Assembly (NCBI RefSeq): GCF_017355875.1
Contig: NZ_JAFEWC010000003.1
Span: forward strand, 439,001 to 503,000
Origin: Aridibaculum aurantiacum
GTDB taxonomy: Bacteria > Bacteroidota > Bacteroidia > Chitinophagales > Chitinophagaceae
DNA length: 64,000 nucleotides
Reading direction: 5' to 3'
The notes beneath the pieces are model-generated. The model was not told where the DNA came from. It saw only the letters and a program-made list of their open reading frames with translations, and searched no databases. This document shows positions 29,042-41,100 of the stretch, in pieces (position 1 is the stretch's first letter; each line of letters begins with the position of its first letter). A program made the translations under genes and the position numbers.

Positions 29042-30619
29042 ATGCCCAACCGGTCAACAGACGCATTATTTCAACTGGTTCATTCGCTGGAAAAGAGTGA
29101 AAAGAGAAGTTTCAGGCTTTATGTTACCCGCAATACCAGTAGTGCCGACCTGAAAGTCCTGCAACTTTTTGATGTGCTGGATAAGATGAGTGAGTATGAC
29201 GAAGACCTGTTGTTGAAGAAGGCTCCTTCCATTACCAAGCTGCAACTTTCTAATATCAAAGCTGCTTTGTACAAGCAACTGCTGGCAAGCCTGCGGCTAC
29301 TAAAAAGCCAGGAGAATATTGAAATTCAACTGCACGAGCAATTGGATTATGCACATATACTTTACAACAAAGGATTATATCACCAAAGCCTGCGCATATT
29401 GGATAAGATAAAGGACCTGGCAAAGGCGCATCACCAGGTGAGCCTGCTACCGCAGGTATTATTCTTAGAAAAAAAGATAGAGTCGTTGCACATTACCCGA
29501 AGTATGGAAGATCGTGCTGATGTGCTGGCTAATGAATCTGAAGGAGCCATTCAGCACCTGCAGTTGATCACGAAGTTGTCTAACCTGTCGCTGAAATTGT
29601 ATAGCTGGTACATCAAGCACGGGCATGCAAGAAATGAAGATGACTCACGAGCAGTAAAACAATACTTTGATGAGCAACTGCCTTTTACGCTGGCAGAAGC
29701 AACAGGATTTTATGAAAAGCTTTACCTGTTTCAAAGCTATTGCTGGATGGCATTCATCCGGCAGGACTTCCTGATGTACTATCGTTATTGTCAAAAGTGG
29801 GTTGACCTTTTTGAAAAGGATCCATTCATGATTGAGGTGGAGACCGCACATTATATAAAGGGTATGCACAATTTATTGGGTGCACATTTCGACCTGCAGA
29901 ATTATAGCAAGTTCAAGAAAGAGCTGGCGCGTTTCCAGGAGTTTGCTAATACCGAGCTTGTTCTGCAAAATGATAACAACCGCATTCAAACCTTCGTATA
30001 CTTCTATATCTCTAAGCTGAACCAGCACTTCCTGGAAGGAACCTTTGCTGAAGGCCTGATGATGGTGCCTTACATAGAAGAAAAGCTGAAGGAATATACA
30101 CTTTACCTTGACAGGCACCGGTCGCTGGTGTTCTATTATAAGATCGCTTCGTTGTACTTCGGTAGTGGTGACTACGATAACACCATCGTGTACCTGAATA
30201 AGATCATCAATTGGAAGGTAGACCTTCGCACCGACCTGCAGTGTTATGCAAGGCTGCTTCATCTTATTGCACATTATGAATTAGGAAATGCTGATATCTT
30301 AGAATACCTGATCAAATCAGTTTACCGTTTCATGGCCAAGATGGAAAGCCTTAGTGTAGTGGAAGAGGAAATATTTAAATTTCTACGGCACTCTTTCCAG
30401 CTTAGCTACCGCAAGCTTAAGCCTGAGTTTGAGAACCTCTTGAATAAGCTTACATCGCTGAAACAAAACCCTTACGAAACAAGAGCTTTTCTTTACCTGG
30501 ATGTGCCTTCATGGTTGGAGAGTAAAATTTCTGGCGTGCCGGTGGCCAATGTTATTCGAAGAAAATTTCTTGCAAACAGGCATACCAGCAGCGGCAGTAT
30601 TCAGCCTAATATTTCTTAG
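29042..30619 (+). CDS. Conserved hypothetical protein with helical repeats
   Basis: A 525-aa soluble protein with no signal peptide or membrane segment. Sequence is almost entirely predicted alpha-helical, with amphipathic repeated helix pairs reminiscent of TPR/SNAP-like solenoids (for example LYNKGLYHQSLRILDKIKDL near residue 110 and IASLYFGSGDYDNTIVYLNK near residue 370). The conserved-looking N-terminus (LVHSLEKSEKRSFRLYV) has a basic helix. I do not recognise a catalytic motif and assign no function. It is divergent from leuA with a 194-base shared spacer, and an alpha/beta hydrolase gene follows 20 bases downstream. Confidence 0.75.
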   Translation: MPNRSTDALFQLVHSLEKSEKRSFRLYVTRNTSSADLKVLQLFDVLDKMSEYDEDLLLKKAPSITKLQLSNIKAALYKQLLASLRLLKSQENIEIQLHEQLDYAHILYNKGLYHQSLRILDKIKDLAKAHHQVSLLPQVLFLEKKIESLHITRSMEDRADVLANESEGAIQHLQLITKLSNLSLKLYSWYIKHGHARNEDDSRAVKQYFDEQLPFTLAEATGFYEKLYLFQSYCWMAFIRQDFLMYYRYCQKWVDLFEKDPFMIEVETAHYIKGMHNLLGAHFDLQNYSKFKKELARFQEFANTELVLQNDNNRIQTFVYFYISKLNQHFLEGTFAEGLMMVPYIEEKLKEYTLYLDRHRSLVFYYKIASLYFGSGDYDNTIVYLNKIINWKVDLRTDLQCYARLLHLIAHYELGNADILEYLIKSVYRFMAKMESLSVVEEEIFKFLRHSFQLSYRKLKPEFENLLNKLTSLKQNPYETRAFLYLDVPSWLESKISGVPVANVIRRKFLANRHTSSGSIQPNIS

Positions 30620-30639
30620 CTTTTCTAAATCGCCTGCCA

Positions 30640-31383
30640 ATGCTTAAGCTATATTTTCTGCTTACAGTGCTGTTGGCTGGTGAGGCTTTTGCAACAGGCA
30701 TCGAGAAACCACTTCCACCCATGCGTGTTATTTACATACCCGGTTTTGGTGAAGAGCCTTCCATGTTCGACAAAATACATCCTCATATTGCGGGTGAGAA
30801 AATATTTGTAGATAACTGGAAGTTGCTGGCAGATGTGACAGGTGAAGGTTTTTCTGCCACAGTATATGCTCAATACCTGGTGGCCTTGTTCCATATAACG
30901 AATGCTGATGTTGTGATTGGTCATTCATTAGGAGGATGGGTGGCAATAAACATAAAGCAGCTAACGGGTTGTAGGGTGGTACAAATAGGATCATGGACAG
31001 ATGTAAGGCGCGTGATGCCGCTTCCTATTAATCCGAAAATTATCTATGCTTTTACGAGGAGCGGGCTAGTCTTTAATAAACTAACCCAAATGATGATGGT
31101 AAAGCTGCACTATAAGAATCAACCTTCTAAACCTGTTTTTGAAGAGGTTTTTAGTAACCTGCGTACACGCAGCAAAGAGCTGGTAGTAAAGCAGCTGAAA
31201 CTGATCTTCAATCCCCTGCATCTGCCTGTGACAGTATCTCCTGAATTGCGCATTCATGCCAAAGCAGATCATATAGTGGCTTATCCCAGAACAGATTTTG
31301 TAGAAGTGCCCGGAGATCATTTTACGCTTGTTACGCATCCGCAACCTGTATACAATGCGATAAATGACCTGCTACAACTTTAG
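30640..31383 (+). CDS. Alpha/beta hydrolase, probably exported
   Basis: A 247-aa protein with a probable signal peptide (KLYFLLTVLLAGEAFATG) followed by an alpha/beta-hydrolase core: VIYIPGFGEEP (oxyanion-hole strand), nucleophile elbow GHSLGG near residue 94, a late acid in HAKADHIV and the catalytic histidine in PGDHFTL near residue 227. The triad order Ser-Asp-His is canonical. Substrate unknown; esterase or lipase activity is the family expectation. It may be cotranscribed with the upstream helical-repeat protein (20-base gap). Confidence 0.8.
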   Translation: MLKLYFLLTVLLAGEAFATGIEKPLPPMRVIYIPGFGEEPSMFDKIHPHIAGEKIFVDNWKLLADVTGEGFSATVYAQYLVALFHITNADVVIGHSLGGWVAINIKQLTGCRVVQIGSWTDVRRVMPLPINPKIIYAFTRSGLVFNKLTQMMMVKLHYKNQPSKPVFEEVFSNLRTRSKELVVKQLKLIFNPLHLPVTVSPELRIHAKADHIVAYPRTDFVEVPGDHFTLVTHPQPVYNAINDLLQL

Positions 31384-31571
31384 AAGCAGGCGGAATTTAC
31401 CTGCACTTATCATTGTTAGTTAAGAATTTAAATAGATAAAAAGTCTTTGCTATCTACTTCAGTGGAAAAAGCACCCGCTGCTGATGTAAATTTTACCAGG
31501 ATGTCGTTGTAAATTCTTTTCCATTGATGAACGTCTGTGGCTTTAGCGCTTACTATGCAATTAAAAATTTA

Positions 31572-31605
31572 TTTGTGGCTTGTATAGGCTCAATGTCTAA
31601 TTTTA
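31572..31605 (+). promoter_or_regulatory. Possible promoter of lipoprotein gene at 31633
   Basis: TTTG at 31572-31575 and TAATTTTA at 31598-31605 are 22 bases apart, one mismatch from the Bacteroidota TAnnTTTG element, and 27 bases upstream of the start codon. The rest of the 249-base spacer shows nothing else. Confidence 0.35.
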
Positions 31606-31632
31606 GCCCCGAACCAGCCATTTTAAAAGCTC

Positions 31633-32175
31633 ATGAAGTATCGTTATTTCCTTCCTATCCTGATGTTTGTTTTAGTTGCTCAAAGCAGTTGCCGTAAAGA
31701 AACTCCTGCCGATGGCACCGGGATAACTGACAAGATAGATGCTAGCAGAATAACAACTACTGATGCACTAGGTAATATCACTCATGACATTGACCCCACG
31801 GATTGGACCTACGACACTACATGGGCAGCAGATGAAAGAGCTGTTATTACAAATCCATTAGCAGCACAACTTGCCAATATGGAAACTGGTGTTGTAAGTA
31901 TTTACCCGGCGTATCCTAACCCGCTGCGCGATAAAGTAACGTTCTCTTTTAAGAATACCCGTCAGTCACTTCTGCAGATCGTTATTGTTGATCGCTTCCT
32001 GCAGGTGAAAGATAGATTTTTCTTTACCACCACTCCCGGAAGCAGCTCTTTCACTTTTGAACTGGATGAAGAAAAGTACATCAACAACATTAACTATCGT
32101 ATGTACTATGCTTTCTTCAGCCAGGCTGATGGTTTATACTACAAAGGTCATGGCGATCTGCAGGTAAAGCGCTAA
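31633..32175 (+). CDS. Lipoprotein with a sorting-domain-like C-terminus
   Basis: The 180-aa protein has a lipoprotein signal peptide (YFLPILMFVLVAQSSC, Cys about residue 20). After a Thr/Asp-rich linker, the C-terminal 90 residues begin VSIYPAYPNPLRDKVTFSF, resembling the start of T9SS type A sorting domains (YPNP), and end in GHGDLQVKR. A lipoprotein anchor together with a sorting-like fold is odd; the domain may be an Ig-like fold not used for secretion. Its stop codon lies only three bases from the stop of the convergent giant gene. Function unknown. Confidence 0.75.
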   Translation: MKYRYFLPILMFVLVAQSSCRKETPADGTGITDKIDASRITTTDALGNITHDIDPTDWTYDTTWAADERAVITNPLAAQLANMETGVVSIYPAYPNPLRDKVTFSFKNTRQSLLQIVIVDRFLQVKDRFFFTTTPGSSSFTFELDEEKYINNINYRMYYAFFSQADGLYYKGHGDLQVKR

Positions 32176-32178
32176 GCC

Positions 32179-35100
32179 TTACCTGATCAATACAACCGTT
32201 CCTTTCCTGAAGACAGGTCCGCAATTCGTCACTGCATTTATCTGGTAAACATAGGCAGCAGTTGCGGCGGCTACTCCTTTGTACCTGCCATCCCAACACT
32301 TAGATGGATCAGTTGTACTGAATACAATATTTCCCCAGCGGTCGTATATCATCATGTTGAAATTTGATACGGCTCCCCAATGTCTCACGCCAAAGCAGTC
32401 ATTCTTGCCGTCGTTGTTTGGAGTAAATGCAGACGGAACAAGGAAGCCATCTTCACCATTGCCTTTGTTTACCACTACCTGTATGCTGTCTTCAGCCACA
32501 CAGCCTTGTTGCGAAGTTGCTTTCACTTTATACGTAGTAGTAGTGGATGGCGTGGCTATGGGATTGTAACTGTCTGTACTGCTTAATGATGTGTTTGGAG
32601 ACCATTGATACGATCTTCCACCACTTGCGGTTAATTTCACCGTTCCTATCATACAATCCACATCATTCGATTTCGATAATCTAAGAACTGGTTTTGGATG
32701 TACACGTAATGTTGTGGTGTAAATGATACTGTCACAACCCGCGCTGCTCCTGATAATGCTGCTAAAGACACCTGCATGTGTAACTGCCTGGCCATTTGGC
32801 AAAGTATAGGTTTCACCTTCGCAAATGGCAGCACTAGTGTTATTTGTGGTAACGGTACGTACTACAAGTGTTATGGTAGTGATGAGGCTGTCGCAGCCTA
32901 AAGCATACCTGGTAGTATCTATGTATGTTCCGCTGCTGCTTACTTGTCTTCCTGATGGCAAAATATAGAACGAGCCTGCACATATAGTTGCCGATGTTGT
33001 GGTATGGGTTACATTGAGTGTGCGAAGATCCAATGTTGTTATCAAGCTATCGCAGCCTGCCTGGTAACGGAGCGTATCGGTATAGGTTCCGGCAGTAGTA
33101 ACAGACCGTCCTGATGGAAGAACAAAAGAACCGCCTGCACATATCGCTGCTGAAGTAGTTCTGTATTCAACCGACCTGATCCTGATCGTAGCAGTAGTTA
33201 TCACACTGTCACAACCTGCTGTGTAGTGCAATGTATCGGAATAAGTACCTGCCGCACTCACTACCACACCTGATGGAAGCGTATAAGAAGCACCTGCACA
33301 AACAGAAGCATTTATTGTACTTCTTACTACTGGTTTTATAGACAATGTTGTGGTGGTGATGAGGCTGTCACAACCAGAAGCGTAGTGCAATGTGTCAGTA
33401 TAAGTTCCCGCTGCACCAACCACTGTACCTGATGGTAAGGTATAAGATGCACCATCACAGATAGCTGCTGTGGTATTCACTCGTGTAACTGGTAAGACAG
33501 TAATCGTTGTGGTTGTAATGAGACTGTCGCAGCCTGTATTGTAATGCAGCGTATCTGTATATGTACCTGCAGCACTCACTACTGCACCTGATGGTAAAGT
33601 AAAGCTTGCTCCTTCACATATAGTGGCAGAGGCAGTTGCTCTTGTTACGGTTTGTACAGCCAGACTAGTTGTAATGATCACACTGTCACAGCCAGAAGTA
33701 TGTTGTAGCGTATCAATATAAGTCCCTGCAAGCGTAACCACAGTACCAGAAGGCAAAGTATAGCTCGCACCTTCGCAAACCACCGCTGATTTTGTCTCAC
33801 GATCAACAGTGCCAACAGAAAGATTGGTGGTTGTTATGACACTGTCACAACCTGCTGTGTAGTACAATGTATCACTATAAATACCTGCCGCACTTATTAC
33901 CACACCTGATGGTAATGCATAAGAAGCACCGGCACAAACAGAAGCATTTACAGTATTTCTTACTACCGGTTTTATAGACAATGTAGTGGTGGTAATGAGG
34001 CTATCGCAGCCAGAAGTGTAGTGGAGCGTATCGGTATATGTTCCCGCTGCACTTACCACTGTGCCTGATGGTAAAGTATAAGATGCGCCATCACAGATCG
34101 ATGCTGTAGTAGTTACTCTTGTGAGTGGTAATACATTGATCGTTGTGGTAGTGATGAGGCTATCGCAGCCTGTAGCGTAATGCAGCGTATCAGTATATGT
34201 ACCTGCTGCACTTACTACTGCACCTGATGGTAATGTATAGGATGCGCCTTCGCATATTGTTGCAGAGGCTGTTGCTCTTGTTACAGTTTGTATAGCCAAT
34301 TGGGTTGTGATGATGACACTGTCACAGCCTGAAGCGTGTTGTAGTGTATCGACATAAGTTCCTGCCAGCGTAACAACAGTACCTGATGGTAAAGTATAGC
34401 TTGCTCCTTCGCAAACCACCGCTGATTTTGTCTCACGATCAACAGTGCCAACAGAAAGGTTGGTGGTTGTTATGACACTGTCACAACCTGCGGTGTAATA
34501 CAATGTGTCGGTATAACTACCTGCCGCACTTACTATAACACCCGATGGTAATGTATAGGAAGCACCAGGGCAAACAGAAGCATTCACTGTATTTCTTATA
34601 ACCGGTTTAATAGACAATGTTGTGGTCGTAATGAGGCTGTCGCAACCTGAACTGTAACGCAATGTGTCAGTATAAGTTCCCGCTGCACTTACCACTGTGC
34701 CTGATGGTAAAGTGTAAGATGCACCATCACAAATAGATGCTGATGTAGTTACTCGTGTAACTGGCAGCACTGTTACTGTTGTAGTAGTGATAAGGCTATC
34801 GCAACCGGTGGTGTAATGCAGTGTATCAACATAAGTTCCTGCCAGCGTAACAACAGTGCCCGATGGTAAGGTATAACTTGCTCCTGCACATATAGTGGCA
34901 GTAGCAGTTGCTCTTGTTACAGTTTGTATAGCCAGGTTGGTTGTGATGATGACACTGTCACAGCCTGAAGCATGTTGTAGTGTGTCTATATAGGTCCCTG
35001 CCAGTGTAACTACTGTACCTGATGGTAAATTATAGCTTGCTCCTTCGCATATCACCGCTGATCTTGTTTCCCGATCAACAGTACCAACAGAAAGGTTGGT

Positions 35101-38100
35101 GGTTGTTATCACGCTATCGCAACCTGCTGAATAATGTAATGTATCTACATAAGTTCCTGCCGCACTCACTATCAAACCTGATGGAAGCGTATAGGAAGCA
35201 CCGGCGCAAACAGAAGCATTTACTGTATTTCGTATAACTGGTTTTATGGTTAATGTGATAGTGGTAATGAGGCTGTCGCAGCCAGAAGTGTACTGGAGCG
35301 TGTCTGTATAAGTTCCCGCTGCATTTACCACTGTGCCTGATGGTAAAGTATAGGATGCACCATCACAGATAGATGCTGTAGTAGTTATTCGTGTAACTGG
35401 TAAGACAGTAATAGTTGTGGTTGTGATGAGGCTGTCGCAACCCGACGTGTAATGCAGCGTATCGGTATATGTACCCGCAGCACTCACTACAGCACCCGCT
35501 GGTAATGTATAGGATGCGCCTTCGCATATAGTAACAGATGCAGTTGCTCTTGTTACAGTTTGTACAGCCAGGTGGGTTGTGATGATCAAACTGTCACAGC
35601 CTGAGGTATATTGTAGTGTATCAACATAAGTTCCTGCCAGTGTAACTACTGTACCTGATGGTAAAGTATAGTTTGCTCCTTCACATATAACTGCTGTTTT
35701 AGTCTCACGATCAACAGTACCGATAAAAAGATTGGTTGTTGTAATCACACTGTCACAACCTGCTGTGTAGTACAATGTATCAGTATAACTACCTGCCGCA
35801 CTCACTACAACACCAGATGGTAAAGTATAGGAAGCACCAGCGCAAACAGAAGCATTTACTGTAGTTCTTACTACTGGTTTTATAGACAATGTAGTGGTGG
35901 TAATGAGGCTATTGCAGCCAGAAGTGTAATGTAATGTATCAATATATGTTCCTGCTGCACTTACCACGGTACCTGATGGTAAAGTATAAGATGCACCATC
36001 ACAGATAGATGCTGTAGTAGTTACTCTTGTAACTGGTAAGACAGTAATCGTTGTATTAGTGATGAGGCTGTCGCAGCCAATGTTGTAGTGTAAGGTGTCA
36101 GTATATGTACCCGCAGCACTCACTACTGCACCAGATGGTAAGGTATAACTTGCTCCTTCACATATAGTGGCAGAGGCAGTTGCTTTTGTTGCAGTTTGTA
36201 CAGCCAGGTTAGTAGTGATGATGACACTGTCACAGCCTGAAGCATGTTGTAAAGTATCAACGTAAGTTCCTGCCAGTGTAACTACTGTGCCTGATGGTAA
36301 AGTGTAAGATGCTCCTTCACAAATAATCGCTGATTTTGTTTCCCGATCAACGGTACCAACAGAAAGGTTGGTAGTGGTAATCAAGCTGTCACAACCTGCT
36401 GTGTAGTACAATGTATCGGTATAAGTACCTGCCGCACTCACTACCACACCCGATGGTAATGTATAGGAAGCACCTGCACAAACAGAAGCATTTACTGTAT
36501 TTCTTACTACCGGCTTTATAGATAATGTTGTAGTGGTAATGAGGCTGTCGCAGCCAGAAGTGTAACGCAATGTATCAGTATAAGTGCCTGCTGCACTTAC
36601 GACTGTTCCTGATGGTAAAGTATAGGATGCACCATCGCAGATAGATGCTGTAGTAGTTACTCGTGTAACTGGTAAGACTGTAATGGTTGTGGTAGTGATG
36701 AGGCTGTCGCAGCCTTCTACATACTGCAGTGTATCAGTATAAACTCCAGTAATACTAACAACAACACCAGATGGTAAAGTATAATCCTGTCCAGCACAAA
36801 TCCTTACATTCTTTGTTTCTCGTATTGCTGGCTTTTCTGTTATAGTTACAACAGTTATCACACTATCGCAGCCTGCCTGGTAACGCAACGTATCACTATA
36901 GCTACCTGCAACTAATACCACTTGTCCCCATGGTAAAGTATATGGTTCACCTTCACATTTTACCGCATTGGAAGTAATTTTGTTAACTGCTTTCAGTTGC
37001 AGGTCAACAGTGGTGATTAGGCTATCACAACCTGCTGCGTAAGCTATGGTATCATTGTATATTCCTGCAGCGCTTACGGTAGCTCCTGAAGGAAGAACAT
37101 AAGTGTCACCCGGGCATATGGATGCTGTGATTGTTTCCCGTATTAATGGATAAGTGCCTACATCGAAAGTGGTGATAAGACTGTCGCAGCCGCCAGCTGT
37201 TCTTGCTGTGTCTTTGTATATGCCGGCCGCTGTTATGATTGCACCAGAGGGTAAAGTAAACGATTGTCCATTGCAGATGGTAGCGATGGCGGTAGTAACA
37301 AGCGGAGCTATAGCCGACACATTGATTGTATCCCTGAGTGAACAACTTCCAAAATTGATCCTCACCCAATATTGCCCTGGTGTAGTAACATTGAAGATAG
37401 GAGAGGTGCTATTGTTTTGCCAGAGGTAACTGGTAGCACCAGGCACAGTAGCATTAAGAGGAAGTGGTTGACTTAAACAAACAGCTGTATCATTTCCAAG
37501 AGGTGAAGTATTATGTACAACATTGAATGAATCACGCACAGTACACCCATTCCATGTAATGTCAACCCAGTATGTTCCGGCTGCTTTTGCGTAGATAGAA
37601 GAACTGGTAGCACCTGTATTCCAGCGGAACGTTTCACTGTAACCACGTGAAGCTACAAGCTGTACCGAGTCGTTACCACAAAACATTCTCTGCTGCAATG
37701 GCCTTGCTGAAATTGGGTTGATGCTGACCTGTATGGTATCAGCTTTTGAACATCCGTTATACGTCACCTTTACATGGTAATTACGCACACCAGTTGTATT
37801 AGCAACAAAGGTTGGCTGTGTTGAATTGTTTTGCCATAGATAAGTGGCGCCGGGGTATGAAGTAGCATCCAGCAAAATAGAGGATGCTGTACATAGTACT
37901 GTATCCTTACCTAAATTAACAGACGGACGTGCAGGAATGGTGACTGGTACTGTAGTGGTATTGGTCAGTCCACATTCTGTATTTCTTACAGTCAGGGTCA
38001 CATTATACGTAGCACTGGTAGCTAATGCAGGGTAATAAAATTTTGGTGCAACTGCAGTGGATGTTTGCCCGTTATAACCAAAGTCCCAGCTGTACTCTAT

Positions 38101-41100
38101 AGATGAACCATAAGTAGAATAATTGTGGAAGGTGACAGAGTCGCTGGTGTTGCAGTTGAATTGCGGAACAAAATTGGCGTTTGCAAAACAATCATTAACC
38201 GGCGCACAGGTATCCGCATGTATCACTGCCGACAGATTAAGATTAATTGTACCCGTTACAGGTTGGCCATTGCGCGAAACCGGAGTGAATACCTGGATAT
38301 AATAACTGCCGGGCGATAGACATTTGTAAGTATTCTGCGTTTGTGCATCCTGTACGCAACTTTGTTCCTGCATAGCACCACAGTTTCCGGTCATCAACCT
38401 GTATTGAATATCGGCAGGATTTACTGTTGTGTTCTCTGTTAAGAAAGCAGTTACATCCACCGTGTCGTTGCCTGTAATATCAATCCTGAACCATGAAGAT
38501 TTATATTGATCGCGTACTGCATTGGCAGGACAAGTAAGTGTAGGATTGAATTCGCCATAATCCGTTCCAATGGTGTGACAGTCCACAGTTACAGTAGATA
38601 CAGCTACACCCGGTCCATTCAAAGCAGATGTTACAGGCGCACTACAAAAATCACCAGCCTGTTCTAATATTTTTATTTCCGGAAACACATTTTCATTTAC
38701 CCTATTACATCCAGGTAGTAAAATGTAATAAGTACCAGGCGAAACGCAGTTCTGGCTCCACCAACTATTCGTTGGCGTGTCAAACCCGGTACCAGGATTA
38801 ATGTAGCTTAGGCCATTGATTGAATCTCCTGGAATGGTCTCCCTGAACAGGCGGATGTTGTCGCTGTGATACATCCTGGTTCCATTAACCGCTATGCGGT
38901 AACGTACATGTCCGGTAACATTTGTACTGAACTTATACCACAAGGTTTTTGTGCAATGGTTCATTCCATTGATAGGATCTTTTACATCGCGTGTGGCACA
39001 AGAAAAATTATCTGTTACTCCCGTATGAGTACCTGGTGCCAGCGTGCCCATATTTGATGCAAAGCTGTAGTGGTCGAACTTGGTAGGAACCAGATCGATG
39101 GTATCTATAAGAATAGCTACTTCTACCTGGCTGTTTGGGTTCATAGCGTGTATATCCGTGTATCCAATTGGATTACGATTATCAACAACAATGTAATAGC
39201 GCTCAGGCATGGTTTGCGTACATGGGTCGCGGTAAAAAGTTAGCTTATCGGTGCCGCCACAGAAGTAAGTATTGCTGGTTGTATATGACACTAAACTCAA
39301 TCCTTGAGCAGTAGTGGAGTCGATCAATCCGCTACTCACCACGGTAGAAAAAGGCAGGCTGCCATCTACATCGCTTTTAAAAATTGCAAAAGGATATTGA
39401 TATTGCTTACCTGTTGTTTTATTGGTTACTCTCACTGTTATGTAACCAGGCTTATCAGCAACGAACGTATACCACAGGTTTCTCCGTGCAATCATATTCG
39501 TAGTTGGAGGATTGGCTGCTGTATAAAGTGCATTGTTGATTGTATTGTTGTAGATCGCCGGATTATATTTTGCATAACACCCGGATTGCGCAGGATCGTT
39601 AGGTTGTGCGCCGGTGGTACAATAAAAGAAATCATTACTTGGTGCCCGTGATGCATCCAAAGGATTTACATCTCCTGGCTTTCCATTGTAAAATGTACTA
39701 TCGGCAGGCACTACACCAAAGTCATACGCATTCTTCGCATGATCAAATCTTGAGTAGCCAATTCTATCAATGTAAATAGTAGGTTGTACACTGCTGCATG
39801 AATTTGCATCGGTAGCATATAGCACAAGTGTGTATGTGCCGGGCTGCAGCCTGCAAAGCTGTATATAGCCTTCGCTTTTCAGGCATGTTTGAATAGGAGT
39901 AGCTGATGAATTAAGAGTAGAATCAAATCGTACATCGTGGGCAAATACCTGCGCCCAATAATTTTTAGTATCAATGGTTACATAACTCTCCTGTGTTGTT
40001 TTGAAAACATAATACACAACCCGGTTTAGTCCCGTAGCGCAAGTAGGTAAAGGATGAGAAGCAAACGGTGTATCTATCGTACAATTAAAGTATTCAGTGT
40101 AGAGTTTATAAGTAGTGTCGGTTTTAGGATAAGCATTGGTATGTCCTGTGCGCGGAGCCCACTCTATCAAAAATGGTTGTTTGGTAATGGTATCAATGGC
40201 TGCTTTGTAAGGCCTGTTGTATTTAGGACCAGGGCAAGCTTTAGTAACGCGGATGATAATTTGGTTGCTCATACCTACATCATTGCCATTGCCATAGGTA
40301 GAAGTGTTTTGTAGCGGGTTTTCAAACGAAGGGCCGGTGCCATAAGAAACAATTGTATACCATCCAGCCGGCAATGGGTTACATGCATTGCTAACTTGTG
40401 CTGATGTGAAACAATTCCAGGGTGCTCCCATTGGTGTTAACCCTGCAGCGCCATCCGTTATTTTGCCAGAGAATAAAGTCATTATTCCTTTATTACAATA
40501 AACCTGTGCATTGCTGATGGAAACAATAGCAGCCTCACTTAAGTAGAACTGCCTGTAGATGGCTTTTGTTGCCGGCTTGCCACCCATAGTGCACGGCATG
40601 TATCCATTGATAGGCACTGCATTGTCACGACAAGAAAATGTATCTACTGCACTTGCTACTTGTGTACCTCCTTGTAGTGCAACTGTATCCAATATGCTGC
40701 CCATATTCTGTGCACTGGCAAAATCATGAAACTTGGTTTTGGCTGCATTTGTAAAACGTAGCGATGGCCTGTCTGTCCAGCCAACATGCGTTTGAGATGC
40801 AAACGTGGCAAAGGTATAAGTGCCGGGAACAATACAGACTTTGTCTCCTGCGCAATCACCATAATAATCCATGCAAGGTGTTACCGGGGTTAGTCCGGTA
40901 ATTGAATCAGGAAATCCATGTGCTGCCTGTGCAGTGGCCATAGCATTTGCATCGTTGTTATACATTCTATACCACAGGGAAGACTGCAGGTTGCTGATGG
41001 TAACAATGCCACTATCCATTACAGCAAACTGGCGATACATGGCTTTGGTAATGTTAGGTGCACATAGAACACCAGCAGGACGAACAGTATTCTCACAACC

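Noticed and set aside
32700-37310. Regular repeats resembling a CRISPR array or satellite DNA
   Set aside because: Period is 159 bp (636 bp higher order), the reading frame is continuous, and repeats translate to conserved modules with cysteines; they are coding repeats.
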